DNA of 64,000 nucleotides from Burkholderia sp. L27(2015) (GCF_009765705.1 NZ_LMUX01000004.1:62001-126000), one strand, 5' to 3'. Shown: positions 43,766 to 52,349, numbered from the stretch's first letter. Made by a program: numbers and translations. Notes: generated by a model from the sequence alone, not told the origin.

Positions 43766-44404
43766 TTATATACCGACCCGATGCGCCCCAATGATCAACC
43801 TCAGGCCTAGCACGCCGATCGCGCCCGCGGCCACGCGATCCACCCACGTCTTCGCATTCAAATACAGCGCGCGCGGCCGGGCGCTTGAAAAGCACAGTGC
43901 CACCACGGTGTACCAACCCGCTTCGATCGCGAACACAGCCGGCGGCAACACAAAGTAACTCCAGACCGGCGGATGCTGGGGCAGCAGCGCGGCGAAAATA
44001 CTGCCGTAGAAGATTGCCGTCTTCGGATTGCTCAACTGCGTGCTCAGTCCAACCCAGAAGCTCTTGGCTGCCTGTGGATTACGACCAGCGCCAGCCGCTT
44101 CGAAACTGAGCGGTTGCGCAGCACCACGCCAGATTTTGATGGCTATGTAGATCAGATACAGACCGCCAGCGATCTTGCATCCGGCGTACAGCCATCCAAC
44201 CGCAGCCAACAGCGTGTACAGCCCCATCAAAGCAACGGCGCTGAAAAATACCCCACCGACGCCCATGCCTACGGCGCTCGCCAAACCATCGCGGCGCGAC
44301 AAGGCAATTGAATTGCGAGCCACCACGACGAAGCTGGGCCCGGGGCTCATTGCGCCGATCAGAAGTGCGGCCAAGATCGCCGCCAACGCGGTAAATGGAC
44401 TCAT
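43766..44404 (-). CDS. LysE/RhtB-family amino-acid exporter
   Basis: From ATG 44404 (GGAG six bases upstream) the protein has 212 residues and six hydrophobic segments. Family features are GAMSPGPSFVVVARNSIALS at the start, GVGGVFFSAVALMGLYTLLA, and NPKTAIFYGSIFAALLPQHP after residue 120. Members export amino acids or homoserine lactones. No regulator is adjacent. The 44405-44582 gap before the chromate genes shows nothing. Confidence 0.88.
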   Translation of the reverse strand: MSPFTALAAILAALLIGAMSPGPSFVVVARNSIALSRRDGLASAVGMGVGGVFFSAVALMGLYTLLAAVGWLYAGCKIAGGLYLIYIAIKIWRGAAQPLSFEAAGAGRNPQAAKSFWVGLSTQLSNPKTAIFYGSIFAALLPQHPPVWSYFVLPPAVFAIEAGWYTVVALCFSSARPRALYLNAKTWVDRVAAGAIGVLGLRLIIGAHRVGI

Positions 44405-44582
44405 GCAGTGCTCCGGTGAAAAGGACAAAAAGGACGACAACTTCGGTGGGCGGATCGGCTACACGCTTGAATATACTGGGTGCGCTCTTTGTATCGAGCT
44501 GTTATAGATTCGCGTGCGGCATGTGCGCTACATCATAGCGCAGGCGCCGCGGCATGTCGTCTAACGCTGCCCCCCCAACCGT

Positions 44583-45107
44583 TCAACCTAGCCCGATCAA
44601 GCCGATCGCAGCACCGCCCGCCAGCAAGACCAACGGATGCAGCCGCGTCTTCCAGGAGAGCAACGCGCAGACGACGGTGATGGCCGCCATGGCGATGCTA
44701 TGGTCGGACGCCTTGGCGATCAACAGCGCACTGGCGCTGACGAGGCCGACGGTGATCGGCACCAACCCGGCCTGCACGATAGGGCGCCATGGCGCGTCTT
44801 TGTAGCGTTTCCAGCCATGCAGCGCAATACCCGTCAGTATCGACGACGGCCCGAACTTTGCCAGCGACGTGACCAACACCCCGGCCCAACCGGCAACCCG
44901 CCACCCGACCAGCGTCACCACCATCATGTTCGGCCCGGGCGCGGCCTGCGCCAGCGCGAACATCGCGCTGAAGTCGCGCGCCGACATCCATTGGTGGATC
45001 TCCACCACTTGGCGCTGCATCTCCGGCAGGATGGTATTGCCACCACCAAACGCCAATAACGACAGCTCCGAGAAAATTCCGGCCAGCGCCATCAGAAGCG
45101 CGATCAT
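44583..45107 (-). CDS. Chromate transporter domain protein (short CHR, second half)
   Basis: From ATG 45107 the protein has 174 residues and matches a single CHR domain: ELSLLAFGGGNTILPEMQRQ, LAQAAPGPNMMVVTLVGWRV and a C-terminal hydrophobic bundle. Short CHR proteins work as pairs in which the two halves have opposite membrane topology; this is the downstream member. Its start overlaps the end of the upstream member by four bases. Exports chromate in characterised pairs; sulfate-like anions are an alternative. Confidence 0.85.
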   Translation of the reverse strand: MIALLMALAGIFSELSLLAFGGGNTILPEMQRQVVEIHQWMSARDFSAMFALAQAAPGPNMMVVTLVGWRVAGWAGVLVTSLAKFGPSSILTGIALHGWKRYKDAPWRPIVQAGLVPITVGLVSASALLIAKASDHSIAMAAITVVCALLSWKTRLHPLVLLAGGAAIGLIGLG

Positions 45108-45685
45108 GACCTGTATTTCCAGATGGCCAAGATGCTCAGCGGCGTGAGGATCAGCATAGTGGGCAGCAAAGGCAGGCGTAGCACCGCAATGGCACCAAAG
45201 CACAGCAGGGCAATCACGATGGAGATCGGTTTGCCGAGCAACGGCGCGGCAATTTTGAGCGCCGTCGCTGCAAGCAAGCCTGCCGCTGCTGCGGCCAAGC
45301 CGGCAAACACATGCTGCAGGGTGACGTTACTTTCGTAATGGCCATACACGATGGCTAGGCCGATCAAGATCAACGAAGGTCCTGCGATCAGGCCGATAAT
45401 CGCGGCCAGGGCGCCGCGAATGCCGCGAAATTGCAGACCGACGGCGACCGATAAGTTGATGATGTTGCCGCCCGGCAAAAATTGGCACAGGCCGAGCAAA
45501 TCGGTGAATTCCGCATCAGACAGCCAGCGACGTTTTTCGACGAGCATCCTGTGCGACATCGGCAGGACTCCGCCAAAACCCGTCAGACCGAGCGCAAGAA
45601 AGCCATTGAACAGCTGCAGCGCTGTCGGCGGCGGGTCGATTACACCCGCTGCACCCGCTTCGATCTCGCTTGCGCGCGATTGCAT
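45104..45685 (-). CDS. Chromate transporter domain protein (short CHR, first half)
   Basis: This 193-aa protein has the CHR pattern LFNGFLALGLTGFGGVLPMS, LLGLCQFLPGGNIINLSVAV and later membrane helices. AGGAG precedes the ATG. It is encoded with the following gene as a split chromate transporter. The divergent LysR gene at 45827 is the probable regulator. The GLCQFLPGG motif corresponds to the GLAQ.LPGP-type motif of the family. Confidence 0.85.
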   Translation of the reverse strand: MQSRASEIEAGAAGVIDPPPTALQLFNGFLALGLTGFGGVLPMSHRMLVEKRRWLSDAEFTDLLGLCQFLPGGNIINLSVAVGLQFRGIRGALAAIIGLIAGPSLILIGLAIVYGHYESNVTLQHVFAGLAAAAAGLLAATALKIAAPLLGKPISIVIALLCFGAIAVLRLPLLPTMLILTPLSILAIWKYRS

Positions 45686-45758
45686 GATAAGGCTCCTGTA
45701 TGACCGAATACGTGAAGCTTACCGATCTCGCATCGCAATGTAAAATATCTCAAACATT

Positions 45759-45789
45759 GCAAATGGATATGTAATAAGTATCCATTCGC
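45759..45789. promoter_or_regulatory. Inverted repeat between chromate transporter and LysR genes
   Basis: Arms GCAAATGGATA (45759-45769) and TATCCATTCGC (45779-45789) match at 10 of 11 positions across a 9-bp spacer. It lies 37 bp before the LysR ATG and is a good candidate for its operator. Confidence 0.65.
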
Positions 45790-45826
45790 ATGCAATCTGA
45801 TGCGCCATTTTCTGGAGGCAAGCCAA

Positions 45827-46810
45827 ATGGAACTACGCCACCTGCGTTATTTCGTGGCCGTTGCGCAAGAACAGCACATGACGCGGGCCGCCGCTTGGCT
45901 GGGTATTCAGCAACCGCCCTTGAGCCAACAAATCAAGGCGCTGGAGGAGGAGCTGGGCGTGCAATTGTTCGAACGCTCGCCTCGCAAGATCCTGCTCAAT
46001 GCCGCCGGCCGGATTTTTCTGCAAGACGCCCGTGCCTTGCTGGCCGACGCCGATGCGGCGGTACTGCGGGTCAAACAGGCGGCACGCGGCGAACTCGGGC
46101 GTATTGCGGTCGGCTATACCAATTCATCATCGCTGCACGCGTTGGCGCCACGTATCATCCGAGCGTTTCGCGCTGCTTATCCGCTGGTGACGCTGGCCAT
46201 CGAGGAAAACCTGACCAACCCGTTGTTTGAAGCGCTCGCTGGCGGTCGGCTCGATATCGCCTTCGTGCGGGCTTCCTCCCTGCGTTATCCGGGCTTGCGC
46301 TCGATCGTGCTATGCCATGAACCGATGATCGTCGCATTGCCCATCGGGCATCCGCTGACCCATGTCTACCCCACGGACATTCCGTTGTCTGCCTTGTCCC
46401 AGGAGGATTTTGTTCTGTATCGGCGCGCCGACGGACCGGGTACGCTGGACGCTGTGATCGCGGCTTGCCAGCGCGCCGGCTTTAGCCCGCATGTGGTCGA
46501 GGAGGTGCCGCGATTGATGGGGGCGCTCACCCAGGTCGCGGCTGGCCGGGGCGTTACGCTGGTGCCCGAGACCATGAGTGCTTTACACACGGCCAGTGTG
46601 TCGTATCGCAGGCTCGATGCGCAATCGGCATTCGCGGTGCCGTTGAACCTGGCTTATCGCGAGCCGGGACAGAGCAATGCAGACGATCCGGTGAGCCATT
46701 TTATTGAGCTCTCAACCGAGCTGGCAACCCAGCAGGCAACCGAGCAGGCAAGCGCCTGCGCGCGGGGTGTAGCCACTTCGCAAGCAGCTCCCAACATGCC
46801 GGGGCCTTAG
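45827..46810 (+). CDS. LysR-family transcriptional regulator
   Basis: From ATG 45827 (GGAGG ten bases upstream) the protein has 327 residues. The N-terminal helix-turn-helix has MELRHLRYFVAVAQEQHMTR, AAAWLGIQQPPLSQQIKALE and ERSPRKILLNAAG; the effector domain follows at about 90-290 (GRIAVGYTNSSSLHALAPRI). This start (MELRHLRYFVAVA) fits the BenM/CatM-like subgroup. The C-terminal 40 residues are low-complexity and include a 12-bp repeat encoding ATQQATEQAS. It is divergent from the chromate transporter pair and may sense a substrate of it. Confidence 0.9.
   Translation: MELRHLRYFVAVAQEQHMTRAAAWLGIQQPPLSQQIKALEEELGVQLFERSPRKILLNAAGRIFLQDARALLADADAAVLRVKQAARGELGRIAVGYTNSSSLHALAPRIIRAFRAAYPLVTLAIEENLTNPLFEALAGGRLDIAFVRASSLRYPGLRSIVLCHEPMIVALPIGHPLTHVYPTDIPLSALSQEDFVLYRRADGPGTLDAVIAACQRAGFSPHVVEEVPRLMGALTQVAAGRGVTLVPETMSALHTASVSYRRLDAQSAFAVPLNLAYREPGQSNADDPVSHFIELSTELATQQATEQASACARGVATSQAAPNMPGP
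46715..46750. repeat. 12-bp tandem repeat x3 inside the LysR C-terminus
   Basis: ACCGAGCTGGCA, ACCCAGCAGGCA and ACCGAGCAGGCA are consecutive, in frame, and encode TELATQQATEQA at the end of the LysR protein. In-frame expansion would only lengthen the tail. Confidence 0.8.
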
Positions 46811-46964
46811 TCGCACGGCAACAGTGATCGCATTGCGGGCAACTTGCAGTACGCGCCCGCTTAGGGCACCCTTCGGCTGCTCGTCGGCGTGCGTCGAAGT
46901 AAAATCGGCACGTCGCCGTTACGGGAACGCACGACTTTCGAGCAGGAACGGGAAATTTTTTAGT

Positions 46965-48368
46965 ATGAAAAACGATGTATCACTGACTGCGCTGCTGTGG
47001 ATCGTCGCAGCCGGTTTCTTCATGCAGGCGCTGGATACCACCATCGTCAACACCGCATTGCCCTCGATGGCCTATAGCCTGCACGAGCGGCCGCTGGACA
47101 TGCAGCCGGTGATCGTTGCGTACTCGCTGACCATGGCAATGCTGACGCCGGCCTCGGGTTGGCTCGCCGACCGTTTCGGCACGCGGCGCGTCTACTTCGT
47201 CGCGATTCTGATTTTTGCCATCGGTTCGCTGTTTTGCTCGCTCTCCCACACGCTGAACCAACTGGTTGCGGCGCGCGTGTTGCAGGGGGTTGGCGGCTCG
47301 ATGTTGTTGCCGATTGGGCGGCTTGCGGTGCTGCGTACGTTTCCGAGTGCCCGATATCTATCCGCGATCGCGGTCGTGTCGATCGCGGGCCAGGTCGGGC
47401 CTCTGCTTGGCCCGGTATTGGGCGGATGGTTGGTCCAGGCCATTTCGTGGCACTGGATTTTCCTGATCAATTTGCCGATCGGTCTGGTCGGCTGCATAGC
47501 GGTGCTGGTTTTTCTGCCACGGACATTACCGCTGGATAGCCGGCCGCGTTTCGATATGACGGGCTTCGCGCTGCTGTCTGTTTGCATGGTCGCGTTTTCG
47601 CTGGCGCTCGATAGCGCCGGCGGCGCGAAGGCCTGGCATTGGATCGCCGGGTTGATGGCGCTCAGTGCCGTGGCAGGGTGGGCTTATGTGCCGCATGCCC
47701 GCCGCCATGCCAGCCCGCTGTTTCCGTTGTCGCTATTCGAGCGCCCGACCTTTCGCCAGGGGCTGATCGGCAACCTGATTGCCCGCGTCGGCGCCAGCGC
47801 CGTACCGTTCCTGATGCCGCTGTTGTTTCAGCTCGAGCTCGGTTATACGCCATTGCAATCGGGCATGATGATGCTGCCCGTTGCGATCGCCGGGGTCGCG
47901 TGCAAAGGCCTGGTTTCGCCGCTGGTGAAAACCTTTGGCTACTCCAAATTTTTGGTCGCCAACACCTTGCTGGTGGGTGGTTCGATCATGGCGTTCTCGG
48001 CTATCAAACAGAGCTGGCCGTTGTGGTTCACGATCTTGCAACTGGCGATATTCGGCGCGGGCAACTCGATGCAATATGCGGCCATGAACAGCGTAACGCT
48101 GAAAGACCTCAGCCGCGAGCAGGCCAGCAGCGGCAACGGTTTGTTTTCGATGGCGCAGATGCTGGCGATCGGCTTGGGCGTGACAGTAGGTGGCGCGCTG
48201 GTCAAATCGTTATCGGCGGCATGGTCGAATCCGATACTCGCGTTTCGGGTGACCTTTGTGTTGGTGGGCGTAGTGACGCTGGCGTCGTCGCTCGTGTTCT
48301 ATTACATGAGAACTTCGTTGAAGAACACGGCGCGTGGGGTGAGCGTCGCGAGTCCGGTCGAGGAATAA
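46965..48368 (+). CDS. mdtD: MFS multidrug transporter, MdtD-like (DHA2)
   Basis: From ATG 46965 the protein has 467 residues and closely follows E. coli MdtD: WIVAAGFFMQALDTTIVNTA, LTPASGWLADRFGTRRVYFV, ARVLQGVGGSMLLPIGRLAV, GQVGPLLGPVLGGWLVQAIS and WHWIFLINLPIGLVG. Fourteen helices are predicted by hydrophobicity. It is a proton-coupled drug exporter by family. The open frame begins at 46824, but only the part from 46965 is MdtD-like. The gene stands alone. Confidence 0.85.
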   Translation: MKNDVSLTALLWIVAAGFFMQALDTTIVNTALPSMAYSLHERPLDMQPVIVAYSLTMAMLTPASGWLADRFGTRRVYFVAILIFAIGSLFCSLSHTLNQLVAARVLQGVGGSMLLPIGRLAVLRTFPSARYLSAIAVVSIAGQVGPLLGPVLGGWLVQAISWHWIFLINLPIGLVGCIAVLVFLPRTLPLDSRPRFDMTGFALLSVCMVAFSLALDSAGGAKAWHWIAGLMALSAVAGWAYVPHARRHASPLFPLSLFERPTFRQGLIGNLIARVGASAVPFLMPLLFQLELGYTPLQSGMMMLPVAIAGVACKGLVSPLVKTFGYSKFLVANTLLVGGSIMAFSAIKQSWPLWFTILQLAIFGAGNSMQYAAMNSVTLKDLSREQASSGNGLFSMAQMLAIGLGVTVGGALVKSLSAAWSNPILAFRVTFVLVGVVTLASSLVFYYMRTSLKNTARGVSVASPVEE

Positions 48369-48396
48369 ACTCAAGGGTCCAATTTTGGCCGAATGC

Positions 48397-49257
48397 ATGG
48401 AAATTTCCGACCCAGCCAAATTATTCGGCCTGCCGGCGCCGCTCGCGGCTCAACTGCAAGCTGGTTTAGCCGCCCCTTACCTCGACAGTGGCGACGGTGA
48501 GTTGCTGCTACTGGTGCATGGGTCCTTATGCGACTTTCGTTATTGGAAGCCGCAGCTCGCACCGTTTTCGACGTGCTATCGTTGCGTTGCGCCGAGCCTG
48601 GCTCATTACTGGCCAGGTGCGCAACCGGCCGAAAGTGAGAGCTTCAGCTGGAGTCGTCACGTCGATGAAATGGCCGAGTTGATCGCGCATCTTGATGCCG
48701 GGCCGGCCCATGTGGTTGGGCATTCGCGCGGCGGTTGCGTCGCGTTCCATCTGGCTGCGCGCTATCCCGATCTAGTACGCACGCTGACGCTGGCCGACCC
48801 CGGTGGCCCGCTGCAGCAGGGTGAGGCCACGGTCGCGCAACTCCCCGAGACATTGAATGCCCTGCGCGCGAAGGCCGCCGGGCTGATCACCGCGGGCGAT
48901 ATCGACACGGGGTTGGAGCTGTTCGTCGATTCCGTCAGCCGCCCCGGTTTCTGGAAAAAAAGCACCCACGAATTCCGCATGATGGCGACCGACAACGCAC
49001 ATACGTTGGCGCTGCAGTTTCGCGATCCGTTGCCGGCCTATTCGGCGCAGTTGGCCGCGACGATTCGTTGCCCGACCTTGCTGATCGATGGCGAGAAAAG
49101 TCCGCGCATGTTTCGCAAGAATACCGAGATGTTGGCGAGCTGGATTGCCGATGCGCGGCGCGAGACAGTGGCGGGCGCCTCGCACGGTATGAACGTTGCG
49201 CATCCGAGCGCGTTCAATCGGTATGTGCTTGGTTTCATCCAAGCCACGTCTGCTTGA
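48397..49257 (+). CDS. Alpha/beta hydrolase
   Basis: This protein of 286 residues has LLLVHGSLCDFRYWKPQL (37-54), nucleophile elbow VVGHSRGGCV (Ser110), and the closing GASHGMNVAHP with the catalytic His. Substrate is unknown; the pattern resembles haloperoxidase/lactonase-type hydrolases. TTG 48385 is a possible start four codons earlier; neither has a clear RBS. It is convergent with dapD; a GGCCGC / GCGGCC hairpin lies at 49271-49287 between them. Confidence 0.82.
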   Translation: MEISDPAKLFGLPAPLAAQLQAGLAAPYLDSGDGELLLLVHGSLCDFRYWKPQLAPFSTCYRCVAPSLAHYWPGAQPAESESFSWSRHVDEMAELIAHLDAGPAHVVGHSRGGCVAFHLAARYPDLVRTLTLADPGGPLQQGEATVAQLPETLNALRAKAAGLITAGDIDTGLELFVDSVSRPGFWKKSTHEFRMMATDNAHTLALQFRDPLPAYSAQLAATIRCPTLLIDGEKSPRMFRKNTEMLASWIADARRETVAGASHGMNVAHPSAFNRYVLGFIQATSA

Positions 49258-49317
49258 GCATGGGCTCGACGGCCGCGAGCAGCGGCCGCCCAATCAATCG
49301 CCCGCGCTCAATCCCGC

Positions 49318-50313
49318 TCAGTTATGCGTGTGCAAAATCGGATTCAGGCCACCCCAAGCCTTGGTCCGCGCGATCGCCTCGACTGCGCCCGATTGCGAGT
49401 TGCGGCGGAATAACAGATCGGACTGACCCGATAGCGCACTGGCCTTGGCGACCTTGCCGTCCGGCAGCGTGACGCGTGTGCCGCCCGTGACATAGCAGCC
49501 GGCTTCGACCACACAGTCGTCGCCGAGCGAAATGCCGATACCCGAATTGGCGCCGAGCAAGCAGCGCTTGCCGACCGAAATCACCGTGGTGCCACCACCC
49601 GACAAGGTGCCCATGATCGAAGCGCCGCCGCCGATATCGCTATGGTCATCGACCACGACCCCCGCACTGATACGCCCTTCGACCATCGACGAGCCCAGTG
49701 TGCCCGCATTGAAATTGCAGAAGCCCTCGTGCATGACGGTCGTGCCCGCAGCCAGATGGGCGCCCAGGCGAACCCGGTCGACATCGGCGATGCGCACGCC
49801 GGCCGGCACCACGTAGTCGGTCATGCGCGGGAATTTGTCGACACTGCTGATCTCGAACGGGATGCGCTCGGCGCGGGCAAGCAGACGCAGTTGCTCGACA
49901 TTCTCCACAGGGCACGGGCCCAGCGAGGTCCATGCCACATTGGCGAGCAGCCCGAACACACCGCTGAGGTTGGCTTCATGCGGCTTGATGATGCGGTGGC
50001 TGAGCAAATGCAGGCGCAGGTAGACGTCATGCGCATCGACCGGCGCTTGAGCCAGCGACGCAATTTCAGTGCGCACCGCGACCACCTCGACGCCGCGGCG
50101 CTCGTCTGGCCCCACGCATTTGGCTGCGGCGCCCAGCAGGCGCTGCGCTTCGTCGGCCGACAAGCGCTGGGTGCCGCTCGCCTTGGCCTGCTCAGCCTGT
50201 GCTGTCAATGCCGGTTGCGCAAACCAGGTGTCCAGGATCACGCCTTGCGGCGTTAGAGTGGCGAGGCCGACGGCCGCTGCGCCACTGGACTTGAATTGCT
50301 GTTCGTTTGCCAT
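49318..50313 (-). CDS. dapD: Tetrahydrodipicolinate N-succinyltransferase, Pseudomonas type
   Basis: This 331-aa enzyme has an N-terminal helical domain and a left-handed beta-helix. Shared landmarks with P. aeruginosa-type DapD are YLRLHLLSHRIIKPHEANLS, VFGLLANVAWTSLG, SVDKFPRMTDYVVPAGVRIA, TTVMHEGFCNFNAGTLGSS, GTLSGGGTTVISVGKRCLLG, DLLFRRNSQSGAVEA and the ending LNPILHTHN. It makes N-succinyl-2-amino-6-oxopimelate in lysine and peptidoglycan synthesis. Most Burkholderiaceae carry the shorter (about 275 aa) E. coli type, so this may be a second copy or a lineage-specific replacement. Confidence 0.88.
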   Translation of the reverse strand: MANEQQFKSSGAAAVGLATLTPQGVILDTWFAQPALTAQAEQAKASGTQRLSADEAQRLLGAAAKCVGPDERRGVEVVAVRTEIASLAQAPVDAHDVYLRLHLLSHRIIKPHEANLSGVFGLLANVAWTSLGPCPVENVEQLRLLARAERIPFEISSVDKFPRMTDYVVPAGVRIADVDRVRLGAHLAAGTTVMHEGFCNFNAGTLGSSMVEGRISAGVVVDDHSDIGGGASIMGTLSGGGTTVISVGKRCLLGANSGIGISLGDDCVVEAGCYVTGGTRVTLPDGKVAKASALSGQSDLLFRRNSQSGAVEAIARTKAWGGLNPILHTHN

Positions 50314-50645
50314 GCCGGATAACTCCCGTTCCCGCGAATCTCGCGTAGGTCTATGCGTAGATGACGCGTGGTAAATGTTGTGTAGGTAAATGCTGGTAAT
50401 GCCGTGTTGCTAAAAAAATGTGACGCGTAAATGTGGCGCGGGTGAGTGCAGGTTGGGGTGCAGCTTGCTTGCGCAAACCGTGATTTTAACGCAGCTTCGA
50501 TTCCAGGCGATACGGTGCCGTCGTCCGACGAACCGCGCGGGGCTGATCAACCCTCGAATTAAGCCCTACCCGCTGCCAGGGCATGCTTGCGGCATCTCGA
50601 TATTGCTGATAATTTTCTTCCCGCGGCGATTCACCTCGTCGCAAC
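50314..50645. other. Divergent gap between dapD and the FMN riboswitch
   Basis: This 332-bp region contains the dapD promoter (minus) and the promoter of the ribH2 leader (plus). Copies of GTAAATG or GGTAATG recur between 50370 and 50440, a degenerate repeat that might be an operator. No gene is seen. Confidence 0.4.
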
Positions 50646-50788
50646 GTTCTCAGGGCGGGGTGCGATTCCCCACCGGCGGTAATTGCGTCACGACGCATAG
50701 CCCGCGAGCGCTTGTGGCGGTATGCCGCAAGGTCAGCAGACCCGGTGTGATTCCGGGGCCGACGGTATAGTCCGGATAAAGAGAGAGC
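50646..50788 (+). promoter_or_regulatory. FMN (RFN) riboswitch
   Basis: All conserved segments of the FMN aptamer are visible: TTCTCAGGGCGGGGTGCGA (50648-50666), CCCCACCGGCGGTAAT, AGCCCGCGAGCGC, GGTCAGCAGACCCGGTGTG, ATTCCGGGGCCGACGGTATA and GTCCGGATAAAGAGAG. It is expected to switch off expression of the following ribH when FMN is plentiful, by termination or by masking the SD. Confidence 0.97.
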
Positions 50789-50876
50789 GGGACCTTCCGC
50801 AGGTGCTCGGGCCATTTGGGCCGAGGTGCTCGCGCGTCCCCATACGCCCTGTTTTTGCATTGAAAACAGGAGCTTC

Positions 50877-51377
50877 ATGATGAACACCCAACGTCCCGAA
50901 CATAACGGCCGCATCGCTTTTATCCAGGCTTGCTGGCACCGCGATATCGTCGACCAATGCCGGGATTCGTTCCTGGCCGAAATGGAACGCGCCGGCTATG
51001 CACGCTCGCAAATCGATCTGTTCGAAGTGCCGGGCGCATTCGAAATTCCCTTGCATGCCAAGTTGCTGGCCAAAAGCGGGCGCTATGCCGGCATCGTCGG
51101 CGCTGGCCTCGTGGTCGACGGCGGAATCTATCGCCATGACTTCGTCGCACAGTCGGTGGTCAGTGGCCTGATGCAGGTCCAACTGGAAACAGAAGTACCG
51201 GTGTTTTCGGCGGTGCTCACGCCGCATCATTTCCATGGGCATGAGGAACATCAACAGTTTTTCTCGCAACACTTTGTCGTCAAAGGTGCTGAGGTGGCAC
51301 AGGCGTGCGTGAATACGATCGCCGCATTGCGCCAGCTCGCGGCACCCGAGCGTCGCGAAGCGCTCGCGTGCGTGTGA
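50877..51377 (+). CDS. ribH: 6,7-dimethyl-8-ribityllumazine synthase, RibH2 (decameric) type
   Basis: From ATG 50877 (CAGGAG just upstream) the protein has 166 residues. It follows Brucella RibH2 closely: IAFIQACWHRDIVDQCRDSF, FEVPGAFEIPLHAKLLAKSG, RYAGIVGAGLVVDGGIYRHD, FVAQSVVSGLMQVQLETEVP and VLTPHHFHGHEEHQQFF. It makes the direct precursor of riboflavin from the ribityl pyrimidine and dihydroxybutanone phosphate. Type-2 enzymes form decamers and usually coexist with a RibH1 elsewhere. It is directly under the FMN riboswitch as a single-gene unit. Confidence 0.93.
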   Translation: MMNTQRPEHNGRIAFIQACWHRDIVDQCRDSFLAEMERAGYARSQIDLFEVPGAFEIPLHAKLLAKSGRYAGIVGAGLVVDGGIYRHDFVAQSVVSGLMQVQLETEVPVFSAVLTPHHFHGHEEHQQFFSQHFVVKGAEVAQACVNTIAALRQLAAPERREALACV

Positions 51378-51410
51378 GCGTGGCGGCGCGTTGATCTGCG
51401 GTGTCGTGCC

Positions 51411-51438
51411 TCTTTATCCCACCGCTTCTTATCCCACC
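51411..51438. repeat. Duplicated terminal codons of the IclR gene
   Basis: TTATCCCACC occurs at 51414 and 51429; on the minus strand this duplicates the last codons plus TAA stop of the IclR gene (GGTGGGATAA) at a 15-bp offset, in the same frame. Confidence 0.7.
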
Positions 51439-52349
51439 AACAACGTCAGTTCGCGCGCGGCGTCGTTCAACACGGGCAAAAAGCGCTCTGTCATGTCCTG
51501 TACCGACGCGCGTCCCGCGTGCGCGCCGACATTGATCGCCGCCACGGTTTTGCCGGATGAATCGATGATAGGCACCGCGATCGAGCGCAGCCCGATCTCC
51601 AGTTCCTGATCGATCACGGCATAGCCTTGCTCCCGCACTTTTTCAAGCTCGCGCCGCAACGCCGCGGGCGTTATCAGTGTGTTCGCGGTGTACTGAACGA
51701 GTTTGACGCGCGCCAGATGCGCGTCGATCGAGGCACGGTCGAGCTGGCTGAGCATGACGCGACCCATCGATGTGCAACTCGCGGGCAGGCGGCTGCCGAT
51801 ATCGAGGTCTATCGTCATGATGCGCGAGGTCGAGGCGCGTGCGATATAAAGGATGTCGTCACCGTCCAGCAGTGCAATCGAACACGATTCGCTCAATACG
51901 CTGCTCACGTGCCGCAGAACCGGCTGCGCCGCTTTGGCCAACGGCGTCGACGCCAGATAGGCATGCCCCAGCGACAGGATGCGTGGGCGCAGCACGAAGT
52001 TACGCGCGTCGTCGGCCGCGACAAAACCGAGCAGGCTCAAGGTATGAAGGCAGCGTCTGACTGCCGCGCGCGGGATCCCCGTTTTCTGGCTGATCTGCGA
52101 GATCGACAAGCTACGGCGCTGCGGACTGAACGCTTGAATTACCGCCAGACCGCGTGCGAGCGACGTCATGTAGTTCGGGTCGCTGACCGGAGCGCTTTCG
52201 TCGCTGGCTAGGCCAACGTCCGGCATCGCGCTGTCGTTCTGCCCGCTAAGGTCCTGCACGATTTCATCCCGATCGCTGGGCGCAGCGATCGATTGCGCAA
52301 CGGGGTTTGGGGCGTCCGTACGCCTTATGCGCGGCTTTGCGGTGGACAT
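51429..52349 (-). CDS. pcaR: IclR-family regulator, PcaR-like
   Basis: From ATG 52349 (GAGGAG upstream) the protein has 306 residues. The N-terminal part (about 1-55) is disordered. The winged helix (about 60-125) has SLARGLAVIQAFSPQRRSLS, ISQISQKTGIPRAAVRRCLH and TLSLLGFVAADDARNFVLRP, and the effector domain follows with ASTSRIMTIDLDIGSRLPAS and CTSMGRVMLSQLDRASIDAH. These match the PcaR/PobR/PcaU branch of the family. It is divergent from pcaIJF and two PcaR-like 15-mers lie between the genes. It would respond to beta-ketoadipate and activate the pca genes. Confidence 0.85.
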   Translation of the reverse strand: MSTAKPRIRRTDAPNPVAQSIAAPSDRDEIVQDLSGQNDSAMPDVGLASDESAPVSDPNYMTSLARGLAVIQAFSPQRRSLSISQISQKTGIPRAAVRRCLHTLSLLGFVAADDARNFVLRPRILSLGHAYLASTPLAKAAQPVLRHVSSVLSESCSIALLDGDDILYIARASTSRIMTIDLDIGSRLPASCTSMGRVMLSQLDRASIDAHLARVKLVQYTANTLITPAALRRELEKVREQGYAVIDQELEIGLRSIAVPIIDSSGKTVAAINVGAHAGRASVQDMTERFLPVLNDAARELTLLVG

